Assembly: GCA_004557035.1 (NCBI GenBank)
Contig: SFFB01000016.1
Coordinates: forward strand, 1 to 41,369
DNA from: Bacteroidales bacterium
Lineage (GTDB): Bacteria; Bacteroidota; Bacteroidia; Bacteroidales; Bacteroidaceae
Direction: 5' to 3'
DNA length: 41,369 bases
The first letter of the stretch is position 1. Every line of letters begins with the position of its first letter. Shown in pieces: positions 7,360-15,396 of the stretch. The notes under the pieces are model-generated. The model was not told the DNA's origin. It did not search any database and was given only the letters and a program-made list of their open reading frames with translations. The position numbers were made by a program, and so were the translations under genes.

Positions 7360-8925
7360 TTAACTCTCTCGCGTATGGGACTTGGAGCGGAGGGTACAGA
7401 CGGGAACGAGCATTTCTTCCATAGAGATGCCGCCGTGCTGGAAGGTGTCGCGATAGTAGCTGACGTAGTGGTTGTAGTTGTTGGGATAGGCAAAAAAGCT
7501 GTCGCTGGTGGCAAAAATGTAGGCCGAAGAGAGCGACGGTGCCGGCAGTCCGATGAGGTCGGGCCGGCGTGCTTCGAAGACTTCACGGGGATTGTAGCTG
7601 AGGTTTTTGCCCACCTTGTAGCGCAGGTTGGTGTTGACGTGACGGTCGCCCACGACCTTGACCGGCGTGGTGGCGCGCACGCTGCCGTGGTCGGTGGTGA
7701 TGATGATGTCGCGGTCGAGAGTGGCGAGGCGCTGGAAGAGTTCGCGAATGGCTGTGTGGCGAAACCACGAGCGCGTGATGCTGCGGTAGGCGGCTTCGTC
7801 AGAGAAGAGTTCGCGCACCATGCGGGAGTCGGTGCGGGCGTGGGACAGGATGTCGATGAAGTTGACCACCAAGACGCTCAGCGGCGTGGCGATGAAGGCA
7901 TGGAATTCTTTAAGCAGGCGCTCGGCACCCTGTGAGTCGTTGATTTTGCGATAGGTGAAGGCCTCACGGCGACGGTAGCGGGCCATTTGCTCGCGCAGCA
8001 GGTCTTCTTCGTGCAGGTTTTTGCCTTCTTCCTCTTCTTCTTCCACCCAATAGTCGGGATACATCTTCTTGATCATCGCCGGCATGAGTCCGGCAAAAAT
8101 TGCATTGCGGGCATAGCCCGTAGCCGTGGGCAGGATGCTCATACCGAGCGACTCGTCGATGTCGAAGTCGGTGGAGAGTTCTTCGCTCAACACGCGCCAT
8201 TGGTCGAAGCGCAGATTGTCGAAAACCATCAGCACCACTTCCCGTCCGGCTCTGAGACTTGGGAACACCCGCCGGGAAATGACATCGGGGCTGAGCAGTG
8301 GACGCTCGCCGGGAGCTGCGGCCACCCATTCCTCATAGTGGCGGGCCACAAAGGCGGCAAAAGCCTTGTCGGCATCATGCCACTGGCTGCGCAGCATCTC
8401 ACTCATTGCCTCGGGCGCATCGGAGAGTTCAAACTCCCAGCGCACAAGTTTTTTGTAGAGCGACATCCAGCCTTCGGCATCGAGCCCCTGACTGATGAGG
8501 CTGTCTATCTGCATAAACTCGCGGCGGTATGCCGTGCCGGCAGTCTCTGACCGAATGGCCTCGACGTGGATGTTTTTCTTCAGCGTGAGGAGTATCTGGT
8601 GGGGATTGACGGGCTTGAGCAGGTAGTCGGCAATCTGCGAGCCGATGGCTTGGTCCATAAGGTCTTCGGCCTCGTTTTTGGTGACCATCACCACGGGCAC
8701 GGAGGGCGTGATGTCTTTGATGGCCGAGAGGGTTTCGAGGCCGCTCAGACCGGGCATATTCTCGTCGAGCAGGATGAGGTCGAACTTGTTTTGCCGACAC
8801 GTCTCAATGGCATCGGCGCCGCTGACACAGGTCTGCACGTCGTAGCCTTTTTTTTCAAGGAAGACGATGTGACCGCGCAACAGTTCGATTTCATCGTCTA
8901 CCCATAGCAAACGTCCATTGGTCAT
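7360..8925 (-). CDS. porX: PorX: response regulator with PglZ domain (type IX secretion regulator)
   Basis: A 521-residue two-domain protein. Residues 1-120 are a receiver domain with acidic pocket DDE (10-12), phospho-acceptor Asp54 (LILLDENMPGLSG) and conserved Lys104 (YLLKPVN). Residues from about 210 form a PglZ/alkaline-phosphatase-like domain with candidate metal ligands in VFDNLRFDQW (Asp236), LPTATGYARN (Thr267/Thr269), ITTDHGS (Asp412, His413) and TFQHGGIS (His497). This architecture is that of PorX, the partner of the sensor kinase PorY, which controls type IX secretion in Porphyromonas and Flavobacterium; a nucleotide phosphodiesterase activity has been reported for PorX. There is no DNA-binding domain. 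It sits between an SLC13 permease and cysC, an unexpected place. Length is normal. Confidence 0.93.
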   Translation of the reverse strand: MTNGRLLWVDDEIELLRGHIVFLEKKGYDVQTCVSGADAIETCRQNKFDLILLDENMPGLSGLETLSAIKDITPSVPVVMVTKNEAEDLMDQAIGSQIADYLLKPVNPHQILLTLKKNIHVEAIRSETAGTAYRREFMQIDSLISQGLDAEGWMSLYKKLVRWEFELSDAPEAMSEMLRSQWHDADKAFAAFVARHYEEWVAAAPGERPLLSPDVISRRVFPSLRAGREVVLMVFDNLRFDQWRVLSEELSTDFDIDESLGMSILPTATGYARNAIFAGLMPAMIKKMYPDYWVEEEEEEGKNLHEEDLLREQMARYRRREAFTYRKINDSQGAERLLKEFHAFIATPLSVLVVNFIDILSHARTDSRMVRELFSDEAAYRSITRSWFRHTAIRELFQRLATLDRDIIITTDHGSVRATTPVKVVGDRHVNTNLRYKVGKNLSYNPREVFEARRPDLIGLPAPSLSSAYIFATSDSFFAYPNNYNHYVSYYRDTFQHGGISMEEMLVPVCTLRSKSHTRES

Positions 8926-8980
8926 AATGAATAGTTTTTTTTGAGGGGCAAAGAGTCTAAGAGAATTTGAGCGGCCAAGT

Positions 8981-9235
8981 ACGCCCTGAAAGGGCAGAAG
9001 ACCATAGCCCAGGGCAGAGTGAGCGTAGCGAACGGCACCCTGGGTGGGTGTGGCCGATAATGTTCGCCCTGTAAGGGCAAAAGATTTATTGACTGTAACG
9101 CAACCATACTCATACTTTAATCATGCTTTTGCCCTTACAGGGCGCATTTTCGGTAATGTCTTTACCCAGGGTGCCGGCGTCACTACGTGCCGCCTCTGCC
9201 CTGGGCTATGGTCTTGTTGGGCCTTCAGCCCGCGC
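8981..9235. repeat. Large imperfect inverted repeat (arms about 105 bp) in the porX-SLC13 gap
   Basis: The left arm (about 8981-9083) and right arm (about 9126-9235) are reverse complements with perfect blocks. ACCATAGCCCAGGGCAGAG (9001-9019) pairs with 9194-9212, GGCACCCTGGGT (9034-9045) with 9164-9175, and GCCCTGTAAGGGCAAAAG (9066-9083) with 9126-9143. The 42-bp centre is A+T-rich. Each arm also holds small self-complementary motifs of the type GCCCTGTAAGGGC. No transposase is present. It fills most of the 383-bp gap between porX and the SLC13 gene and would form a long hairpin in RNA from either strand. Confidence 0.85.
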
Positions 9236-9308
9236 TTAGCCGCTCATAATCTCGTTGACTTTTTGACTTTTCGTCTCTTTGTCCCTTTGTTTTTTTGACT
9301 CTTTATCT

Positions 9309-10880
9309 CTACAGAGGGAAGAAGGGCCAGATGAGGGGAACAAACAGGGCCGTGAGCAGCAAGCAGATGAGGTTGAGCGGCAGGCCCACGCGCACAAAGT
9401 CGGCAAAGCGATAGCCGCCAACGCCTTGCACGATGAGATTGGTCTGATAGCCAATAGGCGTGGAGAAACTGGCCGAGGCGGCTATGCAGATGGTCACGAA
9501 AAAAGGCATGGGACTGGCACCCAACGCCTGGGCCATGGAGAGGGATATGGGGAAGGCCAAAGCCGCGGCGGCATTATTGGTCATCAACTCAGTGAAGAGA
9601 TTGGTGATGACGTAGACCACCACGAGCAAAGCCGTGGGACCGAGGCTGTCGGTGAGCCCTACGGCCCAACCGGCCACAGCGTCGGCCATGCCTGAGTTTT
9701 GCATGGCCTTGCTCACGGCAAAGGCGGCGGCAATAGTGACGAGGATGTCCCAAGAGACAAACTTGGTGTATTTGCGTGCCGGAAAGATGCCGGTGACGGC
9801 CATCAAGGCGGTGGTGATGCAGACAAAGAAAAACATGTCGAGCCTGAACGAGCCCAAAGCGGCCTTGACCGAGGGCAATTCGCCTATCGTGGCACCGGCC
9901 ACCATCAAGACCACCAGCCCCACGGCCAGCCAGGCTTTGAAACGCCCCAACGAGGCTCCTTCGCCCTCGGAAGCCGAGACCATAAGAAAAAACGACGAGT
10001 CGCCCCAGTTGCTCATGAAGGCTTGGTCGGCCAACAAGACAAGGGTGTCGCCCTCACGGAAGCGCTCCGAACGCATATCGTGCATGATAAAGGTCTGACC
10101 GGCACGGCGTATCTCAACCAGCATGGCGCCGTATTTCTTAGGAAAATCAAAATCGCGCACCTTCTTGCCAATGGCCGGGAAGCGGGCGCCAAGCACCACC
10201 TCCACCCGCCGCAACTTGCCGCCGGCTTCTTGCTCGAGCGAGAGTTCTTCGGCCTGACGGTCAGCACGGTCTTGAGGCAACAGCAATGGCGAGACAAACG
10301 TGATGTAAAGCAGACCAACCACGGCGATAATCAATCCCACCTTGCCCAACTCAAACATAGAGAAGCCTTCAAAGCCCGACTCCACCACCATGCCGTTGAC
10401 CACGAGGTTGGTGCTGGTGCCGATGAGGGTACACATACCGCCCAAGATGGTGGCATAAGAGAGGGGGATGAGAAATTTGGTGGCGGCCTGTCCGTGACGC
10501 TCGGCCCAGCGCTTGATCATAGGGGCAAAGATGACCACGACGGGGGTGTTGTTGAGAAAAGCCGAGATGAAAGACACGGCCGGCAACATGCGCAGATGGA
10601 CACGCCGCACACCGGCCTGTCCCTGAGGCAACAGCCGCTCTATGAGACCGCCCAGCAGGCCCGACCGCCTCACGCCTTCACTCACCAAAAAGAGCAGGCC
10701 GACGGTGATCATCCCTTTATTGGAAAAGCCCTCAAGCATTTCTTTCGGTGTGAGTATGCCTAAACACATGAAAACGATGGAGGCCGTGAGCAGAATAAGC
10801 CCCGGGCGCATACACTCACGGATGAGGGCACCTATGGCAATGACCAAAACCACAATGACGATGAGACAATCAAACGACAT
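9309..10880 (-). CDS. SLC13/DASS family permease with RCK-C (TrkA-C) domain, probable sulfate transporter
   Basis: A polytopic inner-membrane carrier. The start at 10880 (MSFDCLIVIVVLVIAIGALI) is chosen because it opens directly into a membrane segment; the longer frame adds an unlikely leader. Family features are GFSNKGMITVGLLFLVSEGV, SAFLNNTPVVVIFAPMI and ATILGGMCTLIGTSTNLVVN in the first half, and FTELMTNNAAAALAFPISLS near the end. Between the halves lies one TrkA-C-like regulatory segment (about LRRVEVVLGARFPAIGKKVR to GDTLVLLADQAF). Predicted length is 523 residues. SLC13 proteins carry sulfate or dicarboxylates with sodium. The neighbours cysQ, cysC and cysD make sulfate the likely substrate, but that is inference from context. 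Confidence 0.88.
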   Translation of the reverse strand: MSFDCLIVIVVLVIAIGALIRECMRPGLILLTASIVFMCLGILTPKEMLEGFSNKGMITVGLLFLVSEGVRRSGLLGGLIERLLPQGQAGVRRVHLRMLPAVSFISAFLNNTPVVVIFAPMIKRWAERHGQAATKFLIPLSYATILGGMCTLIGTSTNLVVNGMVVESGFEGFSMFELGKVGLIIAVVGLLYITFVSPLLLPQDRADRQAEELSLEQEAGGKLRRVEVVLGARFPAIGKKVRDFDFPKKYGAMLVEIRRAGQTFIMHDMRSERFREGDTLVLLADQAFMSNWGDSSFFLMVSASEGEGASLGRFKAWLAVGLVVLMVAGATIGELPSVKAALGSFRLDMFFFVCITTALMAVTGIFPARKYTKFVSWDILVTIAAAFAVSKAMQNSGMADAVAGWAVGLTDSLGPTALLVVVYVITNLFTELMTNNAAAALAFPISLSMAQALGASPMPFFVTICIAASASFSTPIGYQTNLIVQGVGGYRFADFVRVGLPLNLICLLLTALFVPLIWPFFPL

Positions 10881-10961
10881 AGTTCGGGAGGGGAAAGACT
10901 GGGTTTTAGTAAGGTTGATGGGTATGGAAGCGGCTGATAAGCGGCTTTGAAAAGTCGGGAT

Positions 10962-11014
10962 GAGTGCAACGAAGAGCATTCAGTCGTAGCTATGCCACTT
11001 AAATCATTGCACTC
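10962..11014. repeat. Short inverted repeat at the cysQ 3' end
   Basis: GAGTGCAA (10962-10969) and TTGCACTC (11007-11014) are perfect reverse complements 37 bp apart. The right arm overlaps the last codons and stop of cysQ. No T-run follows on the minus strand, so it is not a standard terminator. The remaining gap between cysQ and the SLC13 start (10881-11003) shows nothing else. Confidence 0.45.
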
Positions 11015-11861
11015 TGTCGACAACAAACCACGGATTGTGCAGGTCGGGTTTGTTGTAGGTCAGCGGCGTACCTTCGGGATAAGCCAAGACTCGGGCACCG
11101 GCGCCTTCGGCCACAGCCTGACCGGCGGCTGTGTCCCACTCCATCGTGGGGGCCAAACGCGGATAGACGTCGGCTTCGCCTGAGGCCACCAGACACAGTT
11201 TGAGCGAACTGCCGGCTGAGACCAGACGCACCGCGCCATAACGACGGCGATAGTCTTCGACGAACTGCTCGGTCTCGGGAGAGAGATGGGAACGCGAAGC
11301 CACCACGACCTTCTCGGCAGAGCGCTTGATGACCCTCGCAGGCAAAGGCAGAGGGCGAGCCAACAGCTGGAACGTGGCAAAGTCGGGCTGAAGGGCATCG
11401 GTCAGAAATGTGGCCGTCCAGGCGCCGCCTAAGGCTGCACCGCCCACAAACATCACGCCCGTGGCCGGCGCAAAGACTACGCCAAAGAGCGGCCGGCCGG
11501 CTTCGACCAGAGCAATGTTGACGGTGAACTCGTCTGTGCGGCGGATAAACTCTTTGGTGCCGTCGAGCGGGTCGACCACCCACAGGCGCTCGTGGCGGCA
11601 ACGCTCGGCATAGGGGGCGTGGCTGCCTTCTTCACTCAATATATAGATATCGGTGGAGGCCAAACACCGCACAATCACCTCGTGAGCCCGGCGGTCGGCC
11701 AAAGTGAGGGGAGAGTTGTCGGCCTTGTGGGTCACCTCCCATCCGGCTTCTCCGGCGTCGTAGACGTCCAAAATCTGCCATCCGGCGGCCACGGCGGCCG
11801 TAAAGGCCTTGGTCACCAAAAGGCCCAAAGGCGAAGAATCAATATCGCGAATGTTGGTCAT
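11004..11861 (-). CDS. cysQ: 3'(2'),5'-bisphosphate nucleotidase
   Basis: A 285-residue member of the inositol monophosphatase fold that removes the 3'-phosphate from PAP, the by-product of PAPS use, and may act on PAPS itself. The metal-binding motifs are complete: SEEG (residues 76-79), DPLDGTKEF (97-105) and the C-terminal WDTAAGQAVAEGAGA. It lies five bases after the lipoprotein gene and 123 bp before the SLC13 permease on the same strand. With cysC, cysD and that permease it forms a sulfate-activation set. Its presence suggests that the cell really turns over PAPS, for example in sulfotransferase reactions. Confidence 0.95.
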   Translation of the reverse strand: MTNIRDIDSSPLGLLVTKAFTAAVAAGWQILDVYDAGEAGWEVTHKADNSPLTLADRRAHEVIVRCLASTDIYILSEEGSHAPYAERCRHERLWVVDPLDGTKEFIRRTDEFTVNIALVEAGRPLFGVVFAPATGVMFVGGAALGGAWTATFLTDALQPDFATFQLLARPLPLPARVIKRSAEKVVVASRSHLSPETEQFVEDYRRRYGAVRLVSAGSSLKLCLVASGEADVYPRLAPTMEWDTAAGQAVAEGAGARVLAYPEGTPLTYNKPDLHNPWFVVDRVQ

Positions 11862-11866
11862 GATGC

Positions 11867-12424
11867 TTAAGGATTGGTTATCTGCACGATGCCCAAGGCA
11901 GCGTTGTAGGTGATGTGATAGCGCAACATCTTTCGGCCACCGGCTTCAGACGAGACGTGGCCACCGTTGTTCAAGTCGTAGGTCCGGTGGCAACGCGAGC
12001 AGTTCATCGTGGTGGTTGTGGCGAAAGAGAGGCGGCGGGTCAAGGCATTGTCGGCATTACAATTGGGACAGGCCAAATCATAGGCCACGGGGGCGCTGCC
12101 GGTCTGCATATCGGGCACGGCTGGAATACCCACCACAAAGCCGGCGACATACTTCGGCCGTACGCGATTGTCTAGTTCCGTTAACGGGTCGGACGGACAG
12201 GTCTGGCCGTCGCTGCCTTTAAAGACGAAACAGCCGTTGGAGACCTCTATGGAGCAGAACATGCCGGGATTGCTTAAAGCCGAATGAAGCGGAGCGGCGG
12301 TGAAGACGCGGTCATACTTCAACCAAGCGCGCCCGGCAGCATAAAAGCCATCCACATCCGTATCGCCACACGACACGAATGCCAACATAGCAATGACACT
12401 CATAATGACCGTCCTGAGTTTCAT
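11867..12424 (-). CDS. Rieske-like Bacteroidales lipoprotein with two CxxC pairs
   Basis: A 185-residue predicted lipoprotein: MKLRTVIMSVIAMLAFVSCG with lipobox FVSC (Cys19). The C-terminal half resembles the Bacteroidales lipoproteins that keep a Rieske-type fold: VAYDLACPNCNADN, then NCSRCHRTYDLNNGGHVSSE and a final MLRYHITYNAALGIVQITN. Classic Rieske proteins bind a [2Fe-2S] cluster with CxH and CxxH. Here the pairs are CPNC and CSRCH, so a zinc or structural site is as likely as an iron-sulfur cluster. Function is unknown. It lies five bases before cysQ, so the two are probably co-transcribed. Confidence 0.7.
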   Translation of the reverse strand: MKLRTVIMSVIAMLAFVSCGDTDVDGFYAAGRAWLKYDRVFTAAPLHSALSNPGMFCSIEVSNGCFVFKGSDGQTCPSDPLTELDNRVRPKYVAGFVVGIPAVPDMQTGSAPVAYDLACPNCNADNALTRRLSFATTTTMNCSRCHRTYDLNNGGHVSSEAGGRKMLRYHITYNAALGIVQITNP

Positions 12425-12476
12425 CGTTTCTATCCTTTTCGTCGCGTTGAGGCGTTGATGTTTGGGCTTCGTGACT

Positions 12477-13841
12477 TTATTTCAACAACTCCTGCTCGGC
12501 CTGAGCCACCTTTTCGAAACCGAAACGTCTATAGGTGGCTTCCATCAGTGCCGCCACGCGGTCGTTGCAAAGGTTGCCGATGCTGCCGGCGTGGGTGTGA
12601 TGAATGTTTTTGTCGGGAGTGAAACAGCCTTTCTCTATGTCAAGTCCCACTTTCTTATAGGCGTCGCGGAAAGGCATGCCTGCCGTGGCCAAGCGATTGA
12701 CTTCCTCGACAGAGAACATGGCATCGTAGCAAGGATTGTCCAGGATGTGTTCGTTCACCTTTATGCGCTGAATGATGTAGGTGGCCATACGCAGACACTG
12801 GAGCAACTGGTCGAAGGCAGGCAGAAAGACCTCTTTGATTTCTTGCAAGTCGCGGAAATAACCACAAGGCAAATTGTTGATGATGAGCGTGATCTGCGTA
12901 GGCAGCGCCTGCAACTTGTTGCAACGGGCACGGATGAGCTCAAACACGTCGGGGTTTTTCTTGTGCGGCATAATGCTTGAGCCGGTGGTGCACTCGTCGG
13001 GCAACTTGATGAAAGCAAAGTTTTGCGAACTGAACATACAGGCATCAAAGGCCATCTTGGCCACGGTGCCAGCTATGCCGGCCAAAGCGAAGGCGACGTT
13101 ACGCTCATTCTTGCCGCGCCCCATCTGGGCATACACCACGTTATAGTCCATTGAGTCGAAGCCCAGGAGCCGGGTGGTCATCTCTCGATCGAGGGGAAAC
13201 GAAGAGCCATAGCCGGCAGCCGAGCCCAAGGGATTGCGGTTGGTGGTGCGGTAGGCAGCTTCGAGCAAGACGAGGTCGTCGGCCAAACTCTCGGCATAGG
13301 CTCCGAACCACAGGCCGAAACTCGACGGCATAGCCACCTGCAGATGCGTGTAACCGGGCATCAACACGTTTTTATATTGCTCGCTCTGCGATTGCAAGGC
13401 TTCAAAAAGCGTGCGAACGGCCTCGGCCACCTCGCGGATACGGTCGCGGGTGAAGAGTTTAAGGTCCACAAGCACCTGGTCGTTGCGCGAACGGCCGCTG
13501 TGTATCTTTTTACCCACATCGCCCAATTGCCGCGTGAGCATCAATTCCACTTGTGAGTGCACATCCTCAATGCCGTCTTCGATGACGAAGTCGCCGCTTT
13601 GCGTGGTGGCATAAATATCCTTCAAAGCAGCCAACAAGATGTCGCGCTCGGCCTCTGTGAGCAGACCGACTGAGGCCAACATAGTGACATGAGCCATCGA
13701 GCCCATCACGTCGTAAGGCGCAAGCATCAGGTCGAGCACCCGGTCGTTGCCCACCGTGAAACGGTCTATTTCTTCAGCCACAACGGTGGTCTTCTGCCAG
13801 AGTTTAGCGCCGCCAAGCGTATCGTTTTGTGTGGTATTCAT
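12477..13841 (-). CDS. argH: Argininosuccinate lyase
   Basis: Splits argininosuccinate into arginine and fumarate, the last step of arginine synthesis. Of 454 residues, key regions are KKIHSGRSRNDQV (111-123), MPGYTHLQVAMPSSFG (161-176, catalytic Thr165-His166) and the fumarase/lyase signature GSSIMPHKKNP (287-297) holding the catalytic serine. Full length and intact. No other arginine gene is nearby. The start ATG at 13841 follows the SRPBCC gene by 39 bp, so read-through from that gene is likely. Confidence 0.97.
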   Translation of the reverse strand: MNTTQNDTLGGAKLWQKTTVVAEEIDRFTVGNDRVLDLMLAPYDVMGSMAHVTMLASVGLLTEAERDILLAALKDIYATTQSGDFVIEDGIEDVHSQVELMLTRQLGDVGKKIHSGRSRNDQVLVDLKLFTRDRIREVAEAVRTLFEALQSQSEQYKNVLMPGYTHLQVAMPSSFGLWFGAYAESLADDLVLLEAAYRTTNRNPLGSAAGYGSSFPLDREMTTRLLGFDSMDYNVVYAQMGRGKNERNVAFALAGIAGTVAKMAFDACMFSSQNFAFIKLPDECTTGSSIMPHKKNPDVFELIRARCNKLQALPTQITLIINNLPCGYFRDLQEIKEVFLPAFDQLLQCLRMATYIIQRIKVNEHILDNPCYDAMFSVEEVNRLATAGMPFRDAYKKVGLDIEKGCFTPDKNIHHTHAGSIGNLCNDRVAALMEATYRRFGFEKVAQAEQELLK

Positions 13842-13880
13842 TATAAAGGTGTTTCGATAGTTAAGTCTGTTGTTGGTAGG

Positions 13881-14378
13881 TTAAATCGTAAAACCCTGCG
13901 ATGCGGCTCCGCCGTCGACAGATGCGGCGATGATGCTGGCCAATCCCTCGGCCGTTTGACCCAAAGGCTTTGAAATCATGGCTTTCATAAAGAAATTGAC
14001 TTCTGCGCCTACGGTCACTCGCATCTTGGAACCTTCGCCTTCGGGCAAAATCTGTATCCAGACATACAACTCAATAGGTGCGCCCTCGCCGGCCATTTTG
14101 ATGCAATCCGACTCACGCTCAATGATGCGCAGGGCAATCTCTCCGACGGGTGACTGAATGGTGACGGTGTCTTCTGTAAAGGTCATCGTCTTGACATATT
14201 CGCCAATCTGCTCCACCTTGTCGGCAGGCACTCGCTCGGCCAACTTGGCACGGGCCTCGGGGTCTTCAAACTTCGTCTTCAGGGCCTCAAGGTTTCTGAG
14301 GTCAGACAGGCGGGCATACACCTCGTCGGCCGGGCGGCTCAGGTGTTTGACTTCACTGGTCGTCTTGGTTAGACTCAT
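13881..14378 (-). CDS. SRPBCC (START-like) family protein
   Basis: A 165-residue cytoplasmic protein with the helix-grip START/Bet-v-1 pattern: an N-terminal strand TSEVKHLSRPADEVYARLSD, a hydrophobic middle (VGEIALRIIERESDCIKMAG, then IELYVWIQILPE), MRVTVGAEVNFFMKAMI, and a long C-terminal helix GQTAEGLASIIAAS. Members bind small hydrophobic molecules; the ligand of this widespread Bacteroidales type is unknown. There is no signal peptide. It lies between the YeiH-family gene and argH with gaps of 39 bp on both sides. Confidence 0.75.
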   Translation of the reverse strand: MSLTKTTSEVKHLSRPADEVYARLSDLRNLEALKTKFEDPEARAKLAERVPADKVEQIGEYVKTMTFTEDTVTIQSPVGEIALRIIERESDCIKMAGEGAPIELYVWIQILPEGEGSKMRVTVGAEVNFFMKAMISKPLGQTAEGLASIIAASVDGGAASQGFTI

Positions 14379-14417
14379 ATATAATATATAGGTAGATAAT
14401 GGTTGCTGAAAAAGGGA

Positions 14418-15392
14418 TTAGTCCACGGCCAACAGGATGTAGGCCAACGAGGCGCCACTAATGATGACCCAAAGGGCAATGCCAAGCAGCATAGGCCGCA
14501 GACCGACACGGCGGAGCGTGGCACGAGACAAGGCGGCACCTATGAAGAACATCGTTATCGTCAGACATTTGCGTGCCAACCCATTGACGGCTTCACCAAC
14601 AGGCTGCAGGGAGGTGCCTTCAATAAAATAGGTGTTGACCACAAGGGCCACGATAAAGAAGATAATAAAGAGAGGCACACTAAACCGGCGGCCCTTGGCC
14701 TTGAAAAACCAGGCTGTGAAGAGCGTCAAAGGCACAATCCAGAGCGCACGCGTCAGTTTGATGGTCGTGGCTATCTCAAGGGCTTCTTCGCCATAGGCCT
14801 GGGCTGCACCGACCACAGAACTGGTGTCGTGGATGGCTATGGCCGACCACGTGCCGAACTGGTGTGGCGAGAGACCAAGACTGTGGCCCATTGGCGGGAA
14901 GATGAAAAGGGCAATGGCATTAAGCACAAAAACCGTGGCGAGAGCCACAGACATATCACAGTCTTTGGCGCGCATCACAGGGCCTACAGCAGCAATGGCC
15001 GAACCGCCACAAATGGCCGTGCCGGAACTGATGAGGTAGGAGGTGTCGCGTTCGGCCTTAAACACCTTTATGCCCAACCAGACGCCAATGGCCAGCGTGC
15101 CGGCCACTGAGGCGATGGTAAAGAGCATGCCGTCACTGCCGGACTTGATGGCACTGTGCAGGTTCATGCCAAAGCCTAAGCCCACCACGCTGTATTGCAG
15201 CAGATATTTCGACATCAGTTTGTTGAAACGCGGATAAGCCTCACCTAAGCCCAAGGCAAAGACCAAGCCGGCGAAAAGCGCCACCGGTGGCGTCACACAA
15301 GCTGCCAAGGCATGACCACCGGGCACATAGTCGGCCATCACAAAGGTTGTGATGAGGCATACCAGCAAGATATAGATGATTTTATTACGCAT
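14418..15392 (-). CDS. YeiH/UPF0324 family putative sulfate exporter
   Basis: A 324-residue polytopic membrane protein of the family often labelled putative sulfate exporter, after TauZ. The start at 15392 (MRNKIIYILLVCLITTFVMA) is chosen because it lies five bases after the relA/spoT stop and opens into the first helix. Family segments are VGLGFGMNLHSAIKSG, the conserved SSGTAICGGSAIAAVGPVM, and FGTWSAIAIHDTSSVVGAAQ, followed by KLTRALWIVPLTL. About ten hydrophobic segments are visible. The transported molecule is not proven. The nearby sulfate genes make a sulfur-related role tempting, but the closest neighbours (relA/spoT and SRPBCC) do not support a direct link. Confidence 0.85.
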   Translation of the reverse strand: MRNKIIYILLVCLITTFVMADYVPGGHALAACVTPPVALFAGLVFALGLGEAYPRFNKLMSKYLLQYSVVGLGFGMNLHSAIKSGSDGMLFTIASVAGTLAIGVWLGIKVFKAERDTSYLISSGTAICGGSAIAAVGPVMRAKDCDMSVALATVFVLNAIALFIFPPMGHSLGLSPHQFGTWSAIAIHDTSSVVGAAQAYGEEALEIATTIKLTRALWIVPLTLFTAWFFKAKGRRFSVPLFIIFFIVALVVNTYFIEGTSLQPVGEAVNGLARKCLTITMFFIGAALSRATLRRVGLRPMLLGIALWVIISGASLAYILLAVD

Positions 15393-15396
15393 AGTC

